Part shown: positions 20,401-42,848 of the stretch, piece by piece
Numbering within the stretch: position 1 is the first letter of the stretch
Layout of the letters: each line of letters opens with the position of its first letter
Source of the DNA: Citrus sinensis
Taxonomy: Eukaryota > Streptophyta > Magnoliopsida > Sapindales > Rutaceae
DNA length: 64,000 bases
Assembly (NCBI RefSeq): GCF_022201045.2
Contig: NC_068562.1
Span: forward strand, 7,918,001-7,982,000
Reading direction: 5' to 3'
Notes under the pieces: generated by a model
Seen by the model: the letters and a program-made list of their open reading frames with translations, nothing else
What the model was told of the DNA's origin: nothing
The model's database searches: none
Position numbers and translations under genes: made by a program

Positions 20401-23366
20401 TAAAACCTTTCTATTAGAGCAAAAACGGTGGATTTTCCTCCGCCACTAGTACCAACCAGTGCAAGAGTCTTTGAAGAAGGTATAACTAAATTGAGAGACC
20501 GGAGAATTACAGTTTCCGGACGAGATGGATATGCAAAAGTAACCCCTTTGAACTCAATCTTTCCACTAACACTTGACAGTTTTCTCCCTTCAGAGTTGTA
20601 GGGATCTATCTCTGGAACTCTGTCTATGATTTCAAACACTCTAGTTGCTGCTACTGTGCCCTGTGCAAATTGAGCAAAATACGACAGTGACAGCGCCAAG
20701 CCCCTGAAATGTTCAGGAAAAAATTTTCATTTCTTATCAGTCTAGAATTCACAACTGCTATGAAAGATTCAAATGTTCTATGATAAAATATGCAAGTGTT
20801 TCCAGTACTTCTTCAAATTGATCTCAAGAATGGAACTCTATGAATATTACAGATGCCTATTTTTATGATGAAAATTCATTACTTAATCATGCAAAATCAA
20901 TGGAAAGCAAATAACTCATTACCTTCCCCCCACATTGACACCAAAGAAGCAAGCAATGGCTGCACCTCCAGATAATTCTTTCCGAGCAACTAAAATAGAC
21001 CCATACCAAAAAGCCAATGCCCATGTTGCATACGTAACCAAATAAATAACTCCCATTCCCGCACCTTTAGCAAACCCAAGCTTTGCACCAAAAGGTATCG
21101 AATCTGCCAATAAACCAGCGTATCTCACAGCGAAATGGTCCTCTGCGACAAAAGAAAATACTGTTCTGATTGAACTAATTGCTTGCTCTGCCACGCTTCC
21201 AGCTCTTCGATAAGAAGCCTCCAATTAATTGACACAAAACAAAGAGAAAAGAGAAGGTAAGAGCATATAGAGTCATTAGTCTGGCATGATGTGCATTGAA
21301 AAAACGTCAGTTTTTGCTAGTCCTCACCTCTTCCTTTGAAGTTAGACCAACATAAACAGCCTTGTAAGCCATGCCACAGAACATCATTAGTGGAGTGACT
21401 GAGAGAACTACCAGTGATACTTTCCATGACCGTAGGAAACCAACTGTATAACCGCAGATGAACGTAAATATATTGTGCGCAAAATGAGCAACCTGTATAA
21501 GATTCAAGATTGCAGAGCTTATCAAATGCTAGTAGTTTATTCCAAATAGCATATAACAAAATTAAACTACGATATGTGATAAGGTACAAGTTGTAGTTGC
21601 AAGTATTTTGTTTCCTAGTCTCAATCTACGACTCTTCGTTCGTACATAATACATTTCATGCCATTGCAAGTCATGGCACGAATTCTAGGGATGATTGGAA
21701 GTAAAATTAGAAAGGAACGCAAGGGATTTACCTTCTCCCCCATAACTTCTTGGATTTGTGCAATATCACTTGAAATTCCATGCATGATATCGCTAGTGCT
21801 GACTTCAGTGTCGAAAAAGGCAATATCCTGCCGCAGAACTGCTCTAAGATACTTGGTTCTTATTCTCTGAGCTGATCGTTCACCTACCAACCTCCAGCAG
21901 GTGATCTCTGTCATTTTAATGACAAAACGATTGTTATGGAGCCTTGAAACATAAACAGAAAGAATAGAGGTCTATCAAAATTGAACATCTCTCTCTTACC
22001 CAGGTATGCTCCCATCATCACTATTGCAGCCAACACAGTCATAAGTAGACATATCTGAAGATTACAAATGAAAGAGAAATCAGAAATCTTCTTTTATTAT
22101 CATATCAACATGTTAAATTAGATAATCTTTAGTGGTGGTTATTCAAAAAAATATCAAGTAATGTAAATCATCCAAAATTACTTCTACCTTTTCTGCATCC
22201 TTCATCATTTGGGTTTTGTCAGAGTCCGATGATTCATTAGCAATCTTATTCACAAAATTTCCAAAAAAATAAGAGTACCAAGGCAGAGCTCCTCCATTTA
22301 TCAGAGCCCCTATGCAACCCAATAGGACAAGAATCATATCCAATTTTGTTGAATACTTGAACAAACTAAACAAACCAACTGGTTTTGCAACCTCGGCATC
22401 ATCTTCATTGTAAGGTGAAACCAGCTCAGGGTCATTGTTACGACCATCACCTCCACCATAGTGATGACTAGTTGATAGCCAAGCATCATGACCACGATGC
22501 CCATGTAGGAACTCATCATCAAGATTGTCCATTTTGTAACTCATTCGATGATGCCCACCATGGTCATGTCCATTTTGTGATAGTTCATGAACATTATTGT
22601 TATGTTTTCCATCTGAGCTACCATGATGATTATGAAAATGGCTAAAAACATCATCATCGTCCATGTAAGCACGAGATACAGAAAACCATCGTGGATCATC
22701 ATGTTTATGGGGATTATGATTAGTCCCTGACAAGTGTACCTGCCTTTCAACATGATCAAGTGTGTCATAATCAATCATACTAAGTTCATCTTCTGTAGCC
22801 AATGGACTAACTGGTCTACTAGTTCCCTCAATTTTTCCCAAGCGAGGTATCCCTTGATGGGACTTCCTATGATCACCCAACTTGTTTTTCTTGCTACGCA
22901 AGAAACTGTTATTATCCCTAGCAACATAGCTGTGAAGCTCAAGCCTTCCAGAAGGCACTCCACTATGACTCGGATAGTCATAATATGGATTAGCAAAGCT
23001 TCTTAATCCACCAGAGGTGCGAGAAAGATAAAAATCCTTAGCGGATCTCCTAAATGCGTTAATATTTGACGGGGTAGACAGAGCCCAAGGGCTTAAGGCT
23101 GCACCCAAGTTTCGGCTATCACGCCAACCCGAGGGCTCAACTTGCCATGAAACCTCACCTTGCCATGAAATGTCATCGTCCGCGGCAAACGGGGTGGCTG
23201 GAGCACGGCGGCGAACTCTATGTGGAGTGGGATTGCGAGACGACAAGTAGCGAGAGTTGAATGGTGAGGGGGAACTTGACCCATAATGTGAACGAATGGG
23301 TGTCGTGTGGTGTTGGGGGTGATAGGTATGAAAGGAAGAGTGATCAATTTCAAAGGAAGACTCCAT
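17444..23366 (-). CDS. ABC transporter, subfamily B (full-size MDR/P-glycoprotein type)
   Basis: ATP-driven membrane transporter with two TMD-NBD halves; cargo unknown. Exons in reading order: 23366-22188, 22054-22000, 21907-21732, 21492-21328, 21218-20923, 20703-20387, 20165-19942, 19813-17891, 17791-17444. They total 4683 nt, 1560 residues, with consistent phases. Both NBDs look intact: Walker [10 protein letters not shown] (near residue 712) and GGSGSGKST (near 1350), signature LSGGQKQR twice, Walker [13 protein letters not shown] and [12 protein letters not shown], and H-loops IVIAHRL and IVVAHRL. TMD1 starts near residue 342 ([20 protein letters not shown]). Most plant ABCBs begin their TMD within about 60 residues, so the 330-residue hydrophilic extension, His/Asp-rich at 211-302, is unusual. 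The start [11 protein letters not shown] is the first ATG of the open frame. Confidence 0.94.
19840..19864. repeat. Poly-T run in ABCB intron 7
   Basis: About 22 T on the plus strand inside the intron between exons 19942 and 19813; on the coding strand it is poly-A. No other feature is visible. Confidence 0.8.
20187..20341 (-). repeat. 44-bp tandem triplication with tRNA-like (SINE) motif, ABCB intron 6
   Basis: Three copies of a 44-bp unit begin at 20187, 20231 and 20275. On the minus strand each copy contains a Pol III B-box-like GGTTCGAGTCTC (GGATTCGAGTCTC in the first). The last copy is preceded on that strand by an A-box-like TTAACTCCAGTGGTTAGG (about 20337-20320). This is the head of a tRNA-derived SINE in which the B-box region has been multiplied. 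Confidence 0.6.
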
Positions 23367-24872
23367 GAATGAGAAATGTGCGACCAATGATGGTGAAAGT
23401 ATGTGAAGAATAAGAGAACTGGCAATATATTTTCAACTTTTGGGAGAAAGCTCCTACACCTAAAGAAGCTTGAACAGTCAACCTTCTCAAAGAGACAAAA
23501 GTCACACGGCTTGTCCACCTTATGTGTGCATGGACAACGTTCAAGGCCGAAAGGCCGGCCTCGTAAAAATTTTAAATGTTAAAATAACTTAAGTGGAAGT
23601 TTAACAAATGATCCTGATATTTGTGGGTGTTTTCTCCTGTAGAATTTTGGAATCTTTGCGATTTGTGGTGACAATCTGGAAGTTCAAACTAAGAAATAGC
23701 AAAAGACAAATTGGTGTTTCTCTTTATCATTATGTCATTGTCACCAATGCATCAAAGGTACATAGGTTCTCCATTTGTCATCAAGGACATCGATTACAAG
23801 GCATGTTGCGGTTGAATCTTGGAGAGGAATATAACCGCAATTGTTTATTCATAAGAAAACTGCAGGCGTGTAGAGTTTTTTTTTTTTTTCCCCTGTTTAA
23901 CCATTTAAAGCTTTGTGATTGTTTTCACATATTTAATTGTCTTGCCGTCCCACCACATCAAAGAAATAGAAACAATGAAATCTTATTGCCCTGCTTCGGA
24001 GAAACAAAAAATTAAATCTTATTGCTCTTGAGATTTACATCACACGAGTTATCCCAGACAAACACGAACCGTAAACAACTACTGACATCTGGATAAGTCC
24101 TCGTCCAGTGGTAAGGGAGACCAACAATGTTCGGCGCTGAGATTACAAAGAAGTAAAGTTGAACATAAAAACCAAGGACTTCACATATCCGGAAGAACCT
24201 AGAGTTGCTTGAACTATTATTTTGTATCGTTCATCCCTAAGAAATGTCCACAGCATAGGACGTTTTTATATGAAGTGCACCCAGCAATTTGTCGTGCATG
24301 CTGCACACACAGTACAATCATCCACAAATCTACAAAAATGGTATATTTGAATACAATGCATTTGTCCCTCTGATGATAACAGATAAGAGATATCATCAGC
24401 AACATTATATCCTTGCCATAGACTCAACAAGAGTAATGGTACCAAAATAGTTGCTACACCCATGATCTGCTTACTATTTGAATGATGTTTCCTTCTTGAA
24501 CACAGCAACATCTAAAATTAAGAAAAGGAACAAAGATGAAACTAAAGAATCGTAAAATTTTAATAGGCTACTCCGCATAATCACATCACTCTTCTTAAAC
24601 CGCCAACAATTTGATTCTAGCGAGAGTTTCATATACATCACATGAGGCTATAAGAAATGAAGACTTGAAAAAAAAGAAAAAGAATACCCTGGACTACCAA
24701 AATCACAATGACGATACGCCAATAGGCGCTCTTTTTGTTCAGTGCAATATACAACATATAGATGGCTTTATCATGCCTATCTCAAGCATTTGTATTTATA
24801 TTTTATCATCTTTACACCCTATTTTTTAAGATGATCCCAAGCACTTCCCTTTGGCTACACTATGATGGCAAT
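23367..24872. other. ABCB promoter region and CIP7-like 3' region
   Basis: This holds the ABCB leader and promoter, then the 3'UTR of the CIP7-like gene. A short stretch near 24096-24130 (cctcgtccagtggtaaggg) looks like an A-box of a SINE relic. A minus-strand open frame at 24266-24511 with a hydrophobic stretch (MGVATILVPLLLLSLW) lies in the presumed 3'UTR. I do not recognise it and do not call it a gene. Confidence 0.4.
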
Positions 24873-34460
<9,588 letters not shown>

Positions 34461-35205
34461 TTTCCTTCTACTATATTTACTCTAGCTCTTCTCTAACTTC
34501 CTCATATACCCATGTGTACTTCTCTATAAAATTGAGCCCAGATCCTCAAAGTCTCAATCAAATAATAGCAAAGCCCCAAAGCAAACTCAGGTAATTCAAG
34601 TAAATAAAAACCAAATAAATTCTAGATTTCCATTTTCTCCAGAAAAAGAAATTACAGTTAATCATCTAAGCACCTGAAAAACAGAATATACTAAAATTTG
34701 CTAAAGAATGAATCAAGTTTTCAATATACCCAAGTCAAATAAGGAAACAAGTTTTTACATTAGCCTACATTTCCAGGGAAAAGAAAATAAATTACACTAA
34801 AAAGAGTCCAAAAAGTATTAAAAATAAAAAAACAACTAAATAACCAATAGGCAATAGCTATAGAACTACTAGTATTAGACCCAAAAACTTACCAAAAATA
34901 AAAATTGGATCTTCATCCAAAAACCCAACTCAAAATAAAAAAATGCACCAAAAAAAGAAACCAACACTATTCCTACATAAATCAGATCTGATTCCTTCAA
35001 AACCAAAACGGAATACCAAATTAACCAAAACCCACTTGCATTTTCACATTACAAAAAAACTACACTCAACTGACAAAAAAACCAAAATCCATTTCCACTT
35101 GCAATGAATGAACACATGCACGCAGATATTGCATGTTAAAAATAATCCAAATTTTATCAAAAAAATTAAACAAATGTGGGACGGATCGTTGCAGATAAAG
35201 CGTAC

Positions 35206-35600
35206 CTGAGTGGAAAATCAGTGAGATCTATCTCAACATTTAGCCAGTATTTATTTTTTTTTTTTACGTGTGTGTATTGATATGCTACTAGAAAGACTAT
35301 CCTCTTCTATTGGGTTTTGTGGGTTTTGATTTTTGATTTCTAAGAAATGAAAAAAGAAGAAAAAATAACCCTATAACAATGACAAGATTGTTTTTGCTTT
35401 ACTCATTTCTCAAATGTATGTTTCTTTTTCTTTTACCCTTTTCTTTTGGTTTTGGTTTTGGTTTTGTTTTTGCTCTCTCTCTCTATCTATTAAAGATACA
35501 GTGGAGAGAGACAGAGAGAAAGTGTGTGTTTGTGAGTTTTGTTTTGTTTCAGACAGTTTTTGTTTTTGTTTTCTGATTTTTTTTTTAAAATTAGGTGACT
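35206..35600 (-). other. Probable 5'UTR exon and promoter of the CIP7-like gene
   Basis: On the minus strand a good donor (CACTCAG followed by GTACGC, GT at 35205-35204) ends a non-coding exon upstream of the coding start at 34460. The leader reads A/C- and AG-rich (CAAAACC repeats, GAGAGAG). Its 5' end cannot be set from sequence alone. Confidence 0.5.
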
Positions 35601-38600
35601 GTTTTTTAATATTAAAAAAGAAATTTACCATTATGGGCTTCCAAATTAGGAAACTCTTATTTCAAATGTCCATGCAATTTACAATTTTGGATTGATTGTA
35701 ATGTCTCGGAGGGTGTTATTAAATTATTATCAACTTATCATACAAATACTATTGGATTCATTTACGGGTGAGATTATTTACATTTTAAAAATAACTTTAA
35801 GCACTTTTATTTTAATAAAAATAATATATTACTAAAATACACATGATTTGATTTACTATTAAAAACAATCTATTATGAGTAAAATAGTCAGTGACTAAAG
35901 TAACTACGCTTTATTTACTCATAATATATTGTCCTTAATAGTAAAATAAGGGTGCTTGGTTATCACAATCACTGATAATTTAATTAAATTCAAAATGTCA
36001 TGAACGGGCTATTATAATCTTAGAGATTATCATATGATAATATTACTTATGGCGGTTTTTCTTATGAAATGTGGATAGTCTTAAACTTTCGATATACTGA
36101 ATATTTAATGAGATATTCCAAACTTCAAACATTGATATCATTTAAAGAAGTGATTGTGAGTGAATTTAGAACTTAGAAGTAACACCTTATTATTTTCCAT
36201 TAATCACCAACTTAAAGAAACCCAAACATTAATCTTTGAAATCCTAATATAAAACTATGGCTATGTTTGGCAGCTTGGATAAGTTTTGGGATTGGATTAG
36301 ATTTTTGGACTAATAAAATAATCTAATATAAGGTATGCTTAGTCGTCGTGGACTAATAGAGTTGACTAAAATTTAGTCCAAAACTAATAGGATTATTAGT
36401 CCTTATTTTTATATGGGTTTAGGTGGGATAAAATAAAATGAAAAGTTTGTATTCTCTTTAATCTTTATCACTCTTTTCTTTTTCATTTAACCTAATATTT
36501 TGACCAATAATTTATATTATATAAAATATCAAAAATTTATTCATTAATTTATTTTAAATTATATTTAATTTAAGATCAATTTTTTTTATTAATTTATTTA
36601 AACTAGTATTGAATATTAAACATAAAATAATCAATCCTTTCTTTACAACAATGTTGAATATTAAATATTAAAGTCAACAATTATCAATATAATTTAGAAT
36701 TATTATATTATTTAAATAGATATTTAGCTTTATTAAATTCAATTAACATAGTTTGATTTGATACTATACCAAAAAAAAAAAAAGATAGTATCATATATAA
36801 TCCAATGTAATCCAATTTAACTTAATCTTAAAAAGTTAATCTAATTTAATTATGCCGTCCAAAAGTAGTATAAATTTGCAATACCCAATTGCAATGAAAT
36901 AAAAAAAATTCTCCTATAGAGGGTAATATTGTCCAATCAACTTTAGGGCACATAAAGTGATCAAGGATCACTTTTCAATCAAGGGTGTTTTGGTATTTTG
37001 GAAAGAAGAAATAAGGGGTATTGGTCAAATGTCCACGTTTCGATCATAATTTAAGTTGTTAACAAGAGATTCTAAAAAATTTAACGGTCCCATAAATAAA
37101 GTTTTGAAAGTGAGAGCGAGAAGAGATTGCGATATCTTCAAATTCAAGTTGTGACCCAGGCCCACTACGCTCTCCTGCTTCAAAAGTCCACCACATTATA
37201 CCGTGCTCCTCTCCACTCATTGTTTGCCACCTGTAGACCCTTCTCGGGTCAGCACCCATCATATTTTTATCTTCTTGGTCACACGCCACCTCAGCGGCTT
37301 GGAATGGAGAAGATAAGAAGAATAATAAAATTCACAAATTTTGAATAGAGTAAAACATGTTAGACGACTTAAAAAGGTTGAATTCTATTTTTTATTAAGT
37401 TTTATGATTGAATGATCTTATTCATTTGAATTTATTAAGGATTACTCTTGTTCTTAAAAATTATTTGACTTGGGTAATGACCTATTGAAATTGAAGATGT
37501 CACATTTATGAATTAATGTAAGCGTAATCTTAGAAAAAGGTCCCAAAAACAAATAATACCATAATATGTTTTTAAAGTAATGTGAATATATCACGCCACG
37601 CTTTTATTTATTTTGATTTCATTATTAAGAGATATTTGATTTTCATACGATCATACAAGATTTTTCTCACCATTATAATACAACTCGAACAATAATTTCA
37701 TCACCTCATGGCTAGTATTAAAGAACGACGACTATTTTTTCCATATAGAATGTTTGGTTTTATTTTTTCTTCTCATATTTCGTGCATGAACTGTGGTGAA
37801 AAAAAATAATAATGGTTGGATGATTCTTTCCATTCTTATAATCGACAGGTGAGATGGGTGAAAATTTATTTCATCATAACAAGCTAGGATGCTACCTTAT
37901 TTGACTAAATGGGACAAAAATGCATCACATTTCTCACAAAAGGCACATGCCCCATTTACTCTCACTGGTCACTACTTCAACTTGTTGTTAGCGGGCTAAC
38001 ATTGAAATTCGTGTTTTGACAGTTTTCCTCTTTAAGGCAATCCTATAAGTACATTTAAGGTGAATGAAAATCTTTTTTCTTATTTTGACTAGCCATGAAA
38101 GCAATGCAACACAAGAAATGAATTTAATTGTTTTTTCTTAAAAAAGAAAAAGAAAGAAGCTTGTGTCTCTTTTCAAATTGTTACTTTTCTGCATTATGGT
38201 GCGGCTGCTGCTCTCTTGATATGAAGTTTTCAAGGTTGAAATCTATCATTGTACCATTTTAAAAGAACCAATCACGGCAATGGAGATCAATTCAAAATAA
38301 TTGACGAGGTTTCTTTAATTATATATTTTCTAAGGAGAAAGCTATTCACGGCGATGGAAAGCGATTCATATCTGTCCTTTAGTCATGTTTGTTATCATAA
38401 TTGACATTCCCCGATTCTGAATAAATCTTAATTCTAATAGTAATAGAGTGAACACTTTAATTGAAAACATAAAATTAAAAAAATAGAAAGACAAGAAAGC
38501 CTATCACTTGAATTACCTTCACCTATTTATGCAAATTGAATTTTTATATATAAGTATGTTCGTTTATTTGCATGTGAATTGTTGAAAGAAAGTCTTGATG

Positions 38601-38880
38601 ATTTTTTCTAAAATTCGATAATCACGACAAAATAATGTTCATTTGTAATAAATTCTTTTCTAATAATAATTTTTAATTTTTTTGTTAATCTTTCCTAATG
38701 TCATATGTATCACGATACAATCACCGTAACTAAGTAAGATACCCAAAAAAAATATAAGTCTATCTTTATAAATATTAGCTATCTTTATGTCTAATATGTT
38801 ACTTCATGATCCCAAATATTTGTACATGGTTTTTAAATGTTGCGTGCTCAAATATTTATAGACAATTGATTACAGAGTAG
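35600..38880. other. AT-rich intergenic DNA without a recognised gene
   Basis: No credible exon series on either strand. A segment from about 36258 (ggctatgtttggcagcttgg) to about 36866 (tatgccgtccaaaagtag) has loosely inverted ends and an AT-rich core and may be an old MITE. The minus-strand open frame at 37059-37289 resembles nothing I know. Confidence 0.4.
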
Positions 38881-38887
38881 GGTCTAG

Positions 38888-39030
38888 TTATGGTGCAACT
38901 GTGGTATCATATCACAGCTGCACGCGCTGCACCTAGCCATTTGGATCCAGTTATGGTGACAAATGTGGGATAAATCCAATAGTTGGGTGCAAGCATGCAG
39001 TTGTGGTATGATACCACAGTTGCACTATAA
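38888..39030. mobile_element. Fold-back element A (double palindrome)
   Basis: Two 35-nt arms, 38888-38922 and 38996-39030, are near-perfect inverted repeats. Each arm also folds on itself, e.g. TGCAACTGTGGTATC against its own right half. The 73-bp spacer is itself loosely inverted (tgcacctagcc with ttgggtgca) and holds TTGGATCC. It looks like a small non-autonomous DNA element (MITE). I could not settle a target duplication. Confidence 0.7.
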
Positions 39031-39258
39031 TTTTTCCCTACAATTTTGCCCTACAAAGTAATATAAAGAATATAATTCATGATCCTAGGGCTTTGTTTGT
39101 TGTTTTAATTGACACATGTGGGATAGATCCAATGGTTGGGTACAGGCGTGCAGTTGTGGTATGGTATCACAGTTACACTATAGTTTTGCCCTATAGAGTA
39201 ATATAAAGAATATAATTCATGATCGTAGGGCTTTGTTTGTTGTTTTAATTGACACATG
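38965..39258. repeat. Tandem duplication of the right half of element A
   Basis: The segment from tgtgggataaatccaat (38964) to gacacatg (39118) is repeated at 39117-39258 with about 85-90 percent agreement by eye. The second copy lacks a short internal stretch. The ends share ggctttgtttgttgttttaa followed by ttgacacatg. Confidence 0.85.
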
Positions 39259-39259
39259 A

Positions 39260-40580
39260 AAAGTGTTATTTTGATAAGTCTATTTTGCTCATGAAAAAAA
39301 TTCAAAATTTAAAGTTTTTTTCTTTTTTTGAATGGAACAGTTTTCATTTCACCAATATGTGATTAATAGCATTATTTAAGGATGATTAGCGAAGACAAAT
39401 TAAAAAAAAAAGTAAGCTTAATAAGATAAATTATAAGGTTAGCCAATGAGTATATAACCCGTCTTCGCCATGATGATCAATTCGACGGTTGTGATACACA
39501 TTGCATGTGGGTCCCGCTCCATCAAGACCTTCAGCGCATTCACTTGACGCTTTGTTATATACACTGTTGTCTTATGTGTCTCCCACTAAGTGTGATCAAT
39601 CAATTGTTGCTGTGAGATGGGCCGTGGGAAATCATTTAGATCGGAGGGTCCAAATTGCATGATTAAGTGGATCCCACCACTTGATGAGGTCGGTGAGCCG
39701 TGAGCACATGGATGATATTGACTTTTCACTGCCACATCATGAGTGGTTATTGTTACATGCTTGCTACACATGTAACTACAACAGTGACATGAGATTTGTT
39801 TTTGTTCATAGGTGTTTAAACGTTAAACTATAGGAAAATTGGAAAATATTATTAAAAAAGAAATTGACTGATCTTATATCTATATATAATAAACACTTGT
39901 AGAAGTTAATATGACATTGTTATATCATTATCACATGTTTCACATGTACCAGAAGAAAATAAATAATATGCCTGATTTAACAGTTTTATATAATTATCAC
40001 ATGTTTCATGTTTTTAAAAGAACAAAAGAAAATAAATAATATTTGTATGTAAAAATAATATGCGATGCTACATTTTTATACAAATAGTAGAAATTGTACA
40101 AGAGGTTTTATGTCTAGCATTATTATAAATAATACAAGATAACAAATAGAATTCGTACAAGAGTTTCTATTTCTAATATTTTTTTAAAATAAAATATCTC
40201 TCTCAATTTTTTTTAAAACGATCTCTCAACAAATGTTGTAAATCTCTTTAAAATTTTAAATATTATTCATAATATTTTCTATTAAAATTTATCAAAAAAT
40301 TTTATAAAACAATATTTGATATAATAATTTTCTACACAAAATAGTGTGTACAAAGGGACCATCGAAAGAACACCAAATCAATGAGGTCTTTTCGAATTCT
40401 GAATAAACTCGGGGGTAGGTTGATAACATTTTCTTAAATTTAAGTAATTCATAAAAAAAATAAAAATAGAGTAAAAGAAAATGGGCCGGGTTCATAAACG
40501 GACTTGAATGCCGGTTCATGCAAGACAAAGCCAACAACCGGGGCGCGATCAGAAACACTCTGTGTGTAGTTCACTCACAG
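39260..40580. other. AT-rich intergenic DNA
   Basis: No gene is visible. Short repeated phrases such as tatcacatgtttca and aaaagaaaataaataatat around 39920-40080 suggest local duplication. Confidence 0.4.
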
Positions 40581-42590
40581 TGCCCGCCTGTTGATTTTCC
40601 CATTTTTCAACTTTGTTCTTGCTTTCACAACAATCATTGAAAGCAAGGTAAGCATTTTTCTTTTCCTATTTGGCTCTTTCTAATTTCCAAATTCATGTTA
40701 ACTGTGTTTGGTTGTTGAATGTGAATCGAATGGCTCAAACTGTGAACTTGTGTTTACAGTTGTTGATTTTTTTATGCTTAATGTCAGTGATGAAGCCGAT
40801 GCCATATTATATATTTGCTTGAAAAGTGAATGAAGCCGATGCCATATTATATATTTGCTTGAAAAGTGAATGCACTTCGTTTATCGCTATGAAGGAATCA
40901 TAATTAGGTTTCTTGCCGACATTGTAATCATTCAACTTTGGACTTTGAAGGCTTGCACTTTGACCATTATGATATGTGATTCCACTTTTGTGCTTCACAT
41001 AGCACTTTTATTTATACCCACATTGAATTCTGTTATGCCGACTGAAATTCTGCCTAGAGAGGTTAGTACACTACCCATACGAGTCTCACCAAATGAATGA
41101 CATGTCATTTGAGATAGAAAAATTTGTGTAATACTACTTAGGTAGTATAGTTTCATTATACTAAGTTGTCATTGGTGAAGTTATTTCATTAAAGTTATGT
41201 GCCCCATTTATTATAATAACTATCTGGTGAGGTATTTCAGACATATTTTAAATTGAATTATTATAACTTTTACTTTATAGAATTGCTTTGAGAATCACTA
41301 GGTATTAAAGTGTAAATGAGAGAGTAAGTGATAATATTAGCTATTACCTACTAAGTAAAAGTAACTATTTAACAAATGCTTTAGTTGTTGTGATTTGAAG
41401 TTAAGTAGAAGCACAACAGTCCCAGCACGTACTCTTAAGATTTTCTTGATTTCGATGTTGCATGTTTCGATGCTTTGGCTGCAAGAAATTTGAGTTGTAT
41501 AAGTATTTGAATGAGTTTGTTTGGTAGGGATATAGAGTGGTGGAAGTGTCAAAAAGTAAGGATAAAGAATTCATAATCCCCCTTCTTTCTTATGATTTAG
41601 ACCATGTTTGACTATTTAACCATTGGAGAGTAATATTTTGTTATGATTGGCTTGGATTCGTTTCCCAACGTAAAGCAATCATCTAATTGAGAGAAGGATT
41701 ACAGCATCAGATTCAACAAAGGAGACAAGCTGTCTTGTCTCACAGTCTTTCACCCCAGAAAACCCCTAAAGTACAGTTTAAAAGAACCTCATTAACCTAA
41801 AGCTTCCATTTTCTTAACCACAAGAGTACAAATTTTCAACCCCTTCAATGATCACATCGCCTCTTATCAAACTGTGAAAGCTATATATTATATTTTAAAT
41901 AAGACTGACAAAAGCAGAATTAGCTATCAAGATAACAAGTACAATTTTTTCAACCGTTGCCTGAACACAGGCCTTTTAGAGCTACCTTAAGCGAGTCCTA
42001 TTTAAGTACTTCACTCCATTTTTTATTAAGGGCTCGCTAGTAATTGTCTTTTGTAGTTTTAAAAATGATTTTAAAAATTATAAGTTAATTTTAGTAGTTA
42101 ATAAATTTTTAAAAAATTTCTTTTGGTAAGATCACCTTATCTTAGAATAGATTTTAAAAAGTAAGTAAGAAGTATTTTTTTAAAATTTGATTTTAGAAAT
42201 CATTTGTATACTTAATACAATTCTATACTATTACCAATTATATTGAGAAAAATAAAAAATAAAATTAATAGTATAAAATATTTATTTTAACTATCAATTA
42301 TTACATCTACAAAATAAAATAAATTCTATATACATGCTTATAAATAGATAAACAAAATTTAAAATAAATTTTATTCAAAATTATGTTTAATTCAGTTATT
42401 TATATTTTCATAATTGTTTAACTATAAGATTTACCAAACAAATGCGATTATTTTTAAAATTCCTTGTACTTTTAAAAATAATTTTTTACCAAATGTTTAA
42501 CTGATTCTTTTCACAACTGATTATTTTTATAACACGGCTAATAATAACTATTTTACAAGATACAACATTATCAAATTGGTCCTAAAAGAG
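40581..42590. other. Leader-like exon candidate and AT-rich DNA
   Basis: The stretch 40581-40650 ends in GAAAGCAAG followed by GTAAGC, which looks like a non-coding first exon with a good donor on the plus strand, but no clear downstream coding exons follow. The open frame at 40870-41100 is hydrophobic and not recognised. The rest is AT-rich. Confidence 0.3.
40791..40870. repeat. Perfect 40-bp tandem duplication
   Basis: The unit starting tgaagccgatgccatattat occurs twice, 40791-40830 and 40831-40870, with no difference seen. The identity indicates a recent event. Confidence 0.92.
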
Positions 42591-42598
42591 GGAGCTGC

Positions 42599-42704
42599 TA
42601 CCTTACGTTTAACGTAAGGTACAGCCCCCTCACACAGCTGAATTTCATTGGGATCCGTTCCTCAACTGTGTGAGGGGGCTGTAACTTACGTTAAACGTAA
42701 GGTA
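42599..42704. mobile_element. Fold-back element B (double palindrome)
   Basis: Arms 42599-42637 and 42666-42704 are inverted repeats that match at 38 of 39 positions. The outer part of each arm, TACCTTACGTTTAACGTAAG then GTA, is itself a palindrome. The 28-bp spacer contains TTGGGATCC, similar to the core of element A. No target duplication is evident. Confidence 0.85.
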
Positions 42705-42848
42705 GGCCAACCCCCTAAAAGATATTCTTTAGTTTTCAAAGCTTCATTTTTTTTAGACTAAGGCAAGTGGGTAGGTATTGCTTCGTATTTGAAGATCTCT
42801 CCTATTATTTTTGGAATTTTGATGATCATGTGAAGTGTTAATGAATGA

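Noticed and set aside
24266-24511. Small membrane protein gene on the minus strand
   Set aside because: The hydrophobic stretch is short and the frame lies in the presumed 3'UTR of the CIP7-like gene; without homology it is not supportable.
37059-37289. Minus-strand open frame as a small gene
   Set aside because: No family resemblance, no splice partners, and it lies in AT-rich DNA beside possible MITE sequence.
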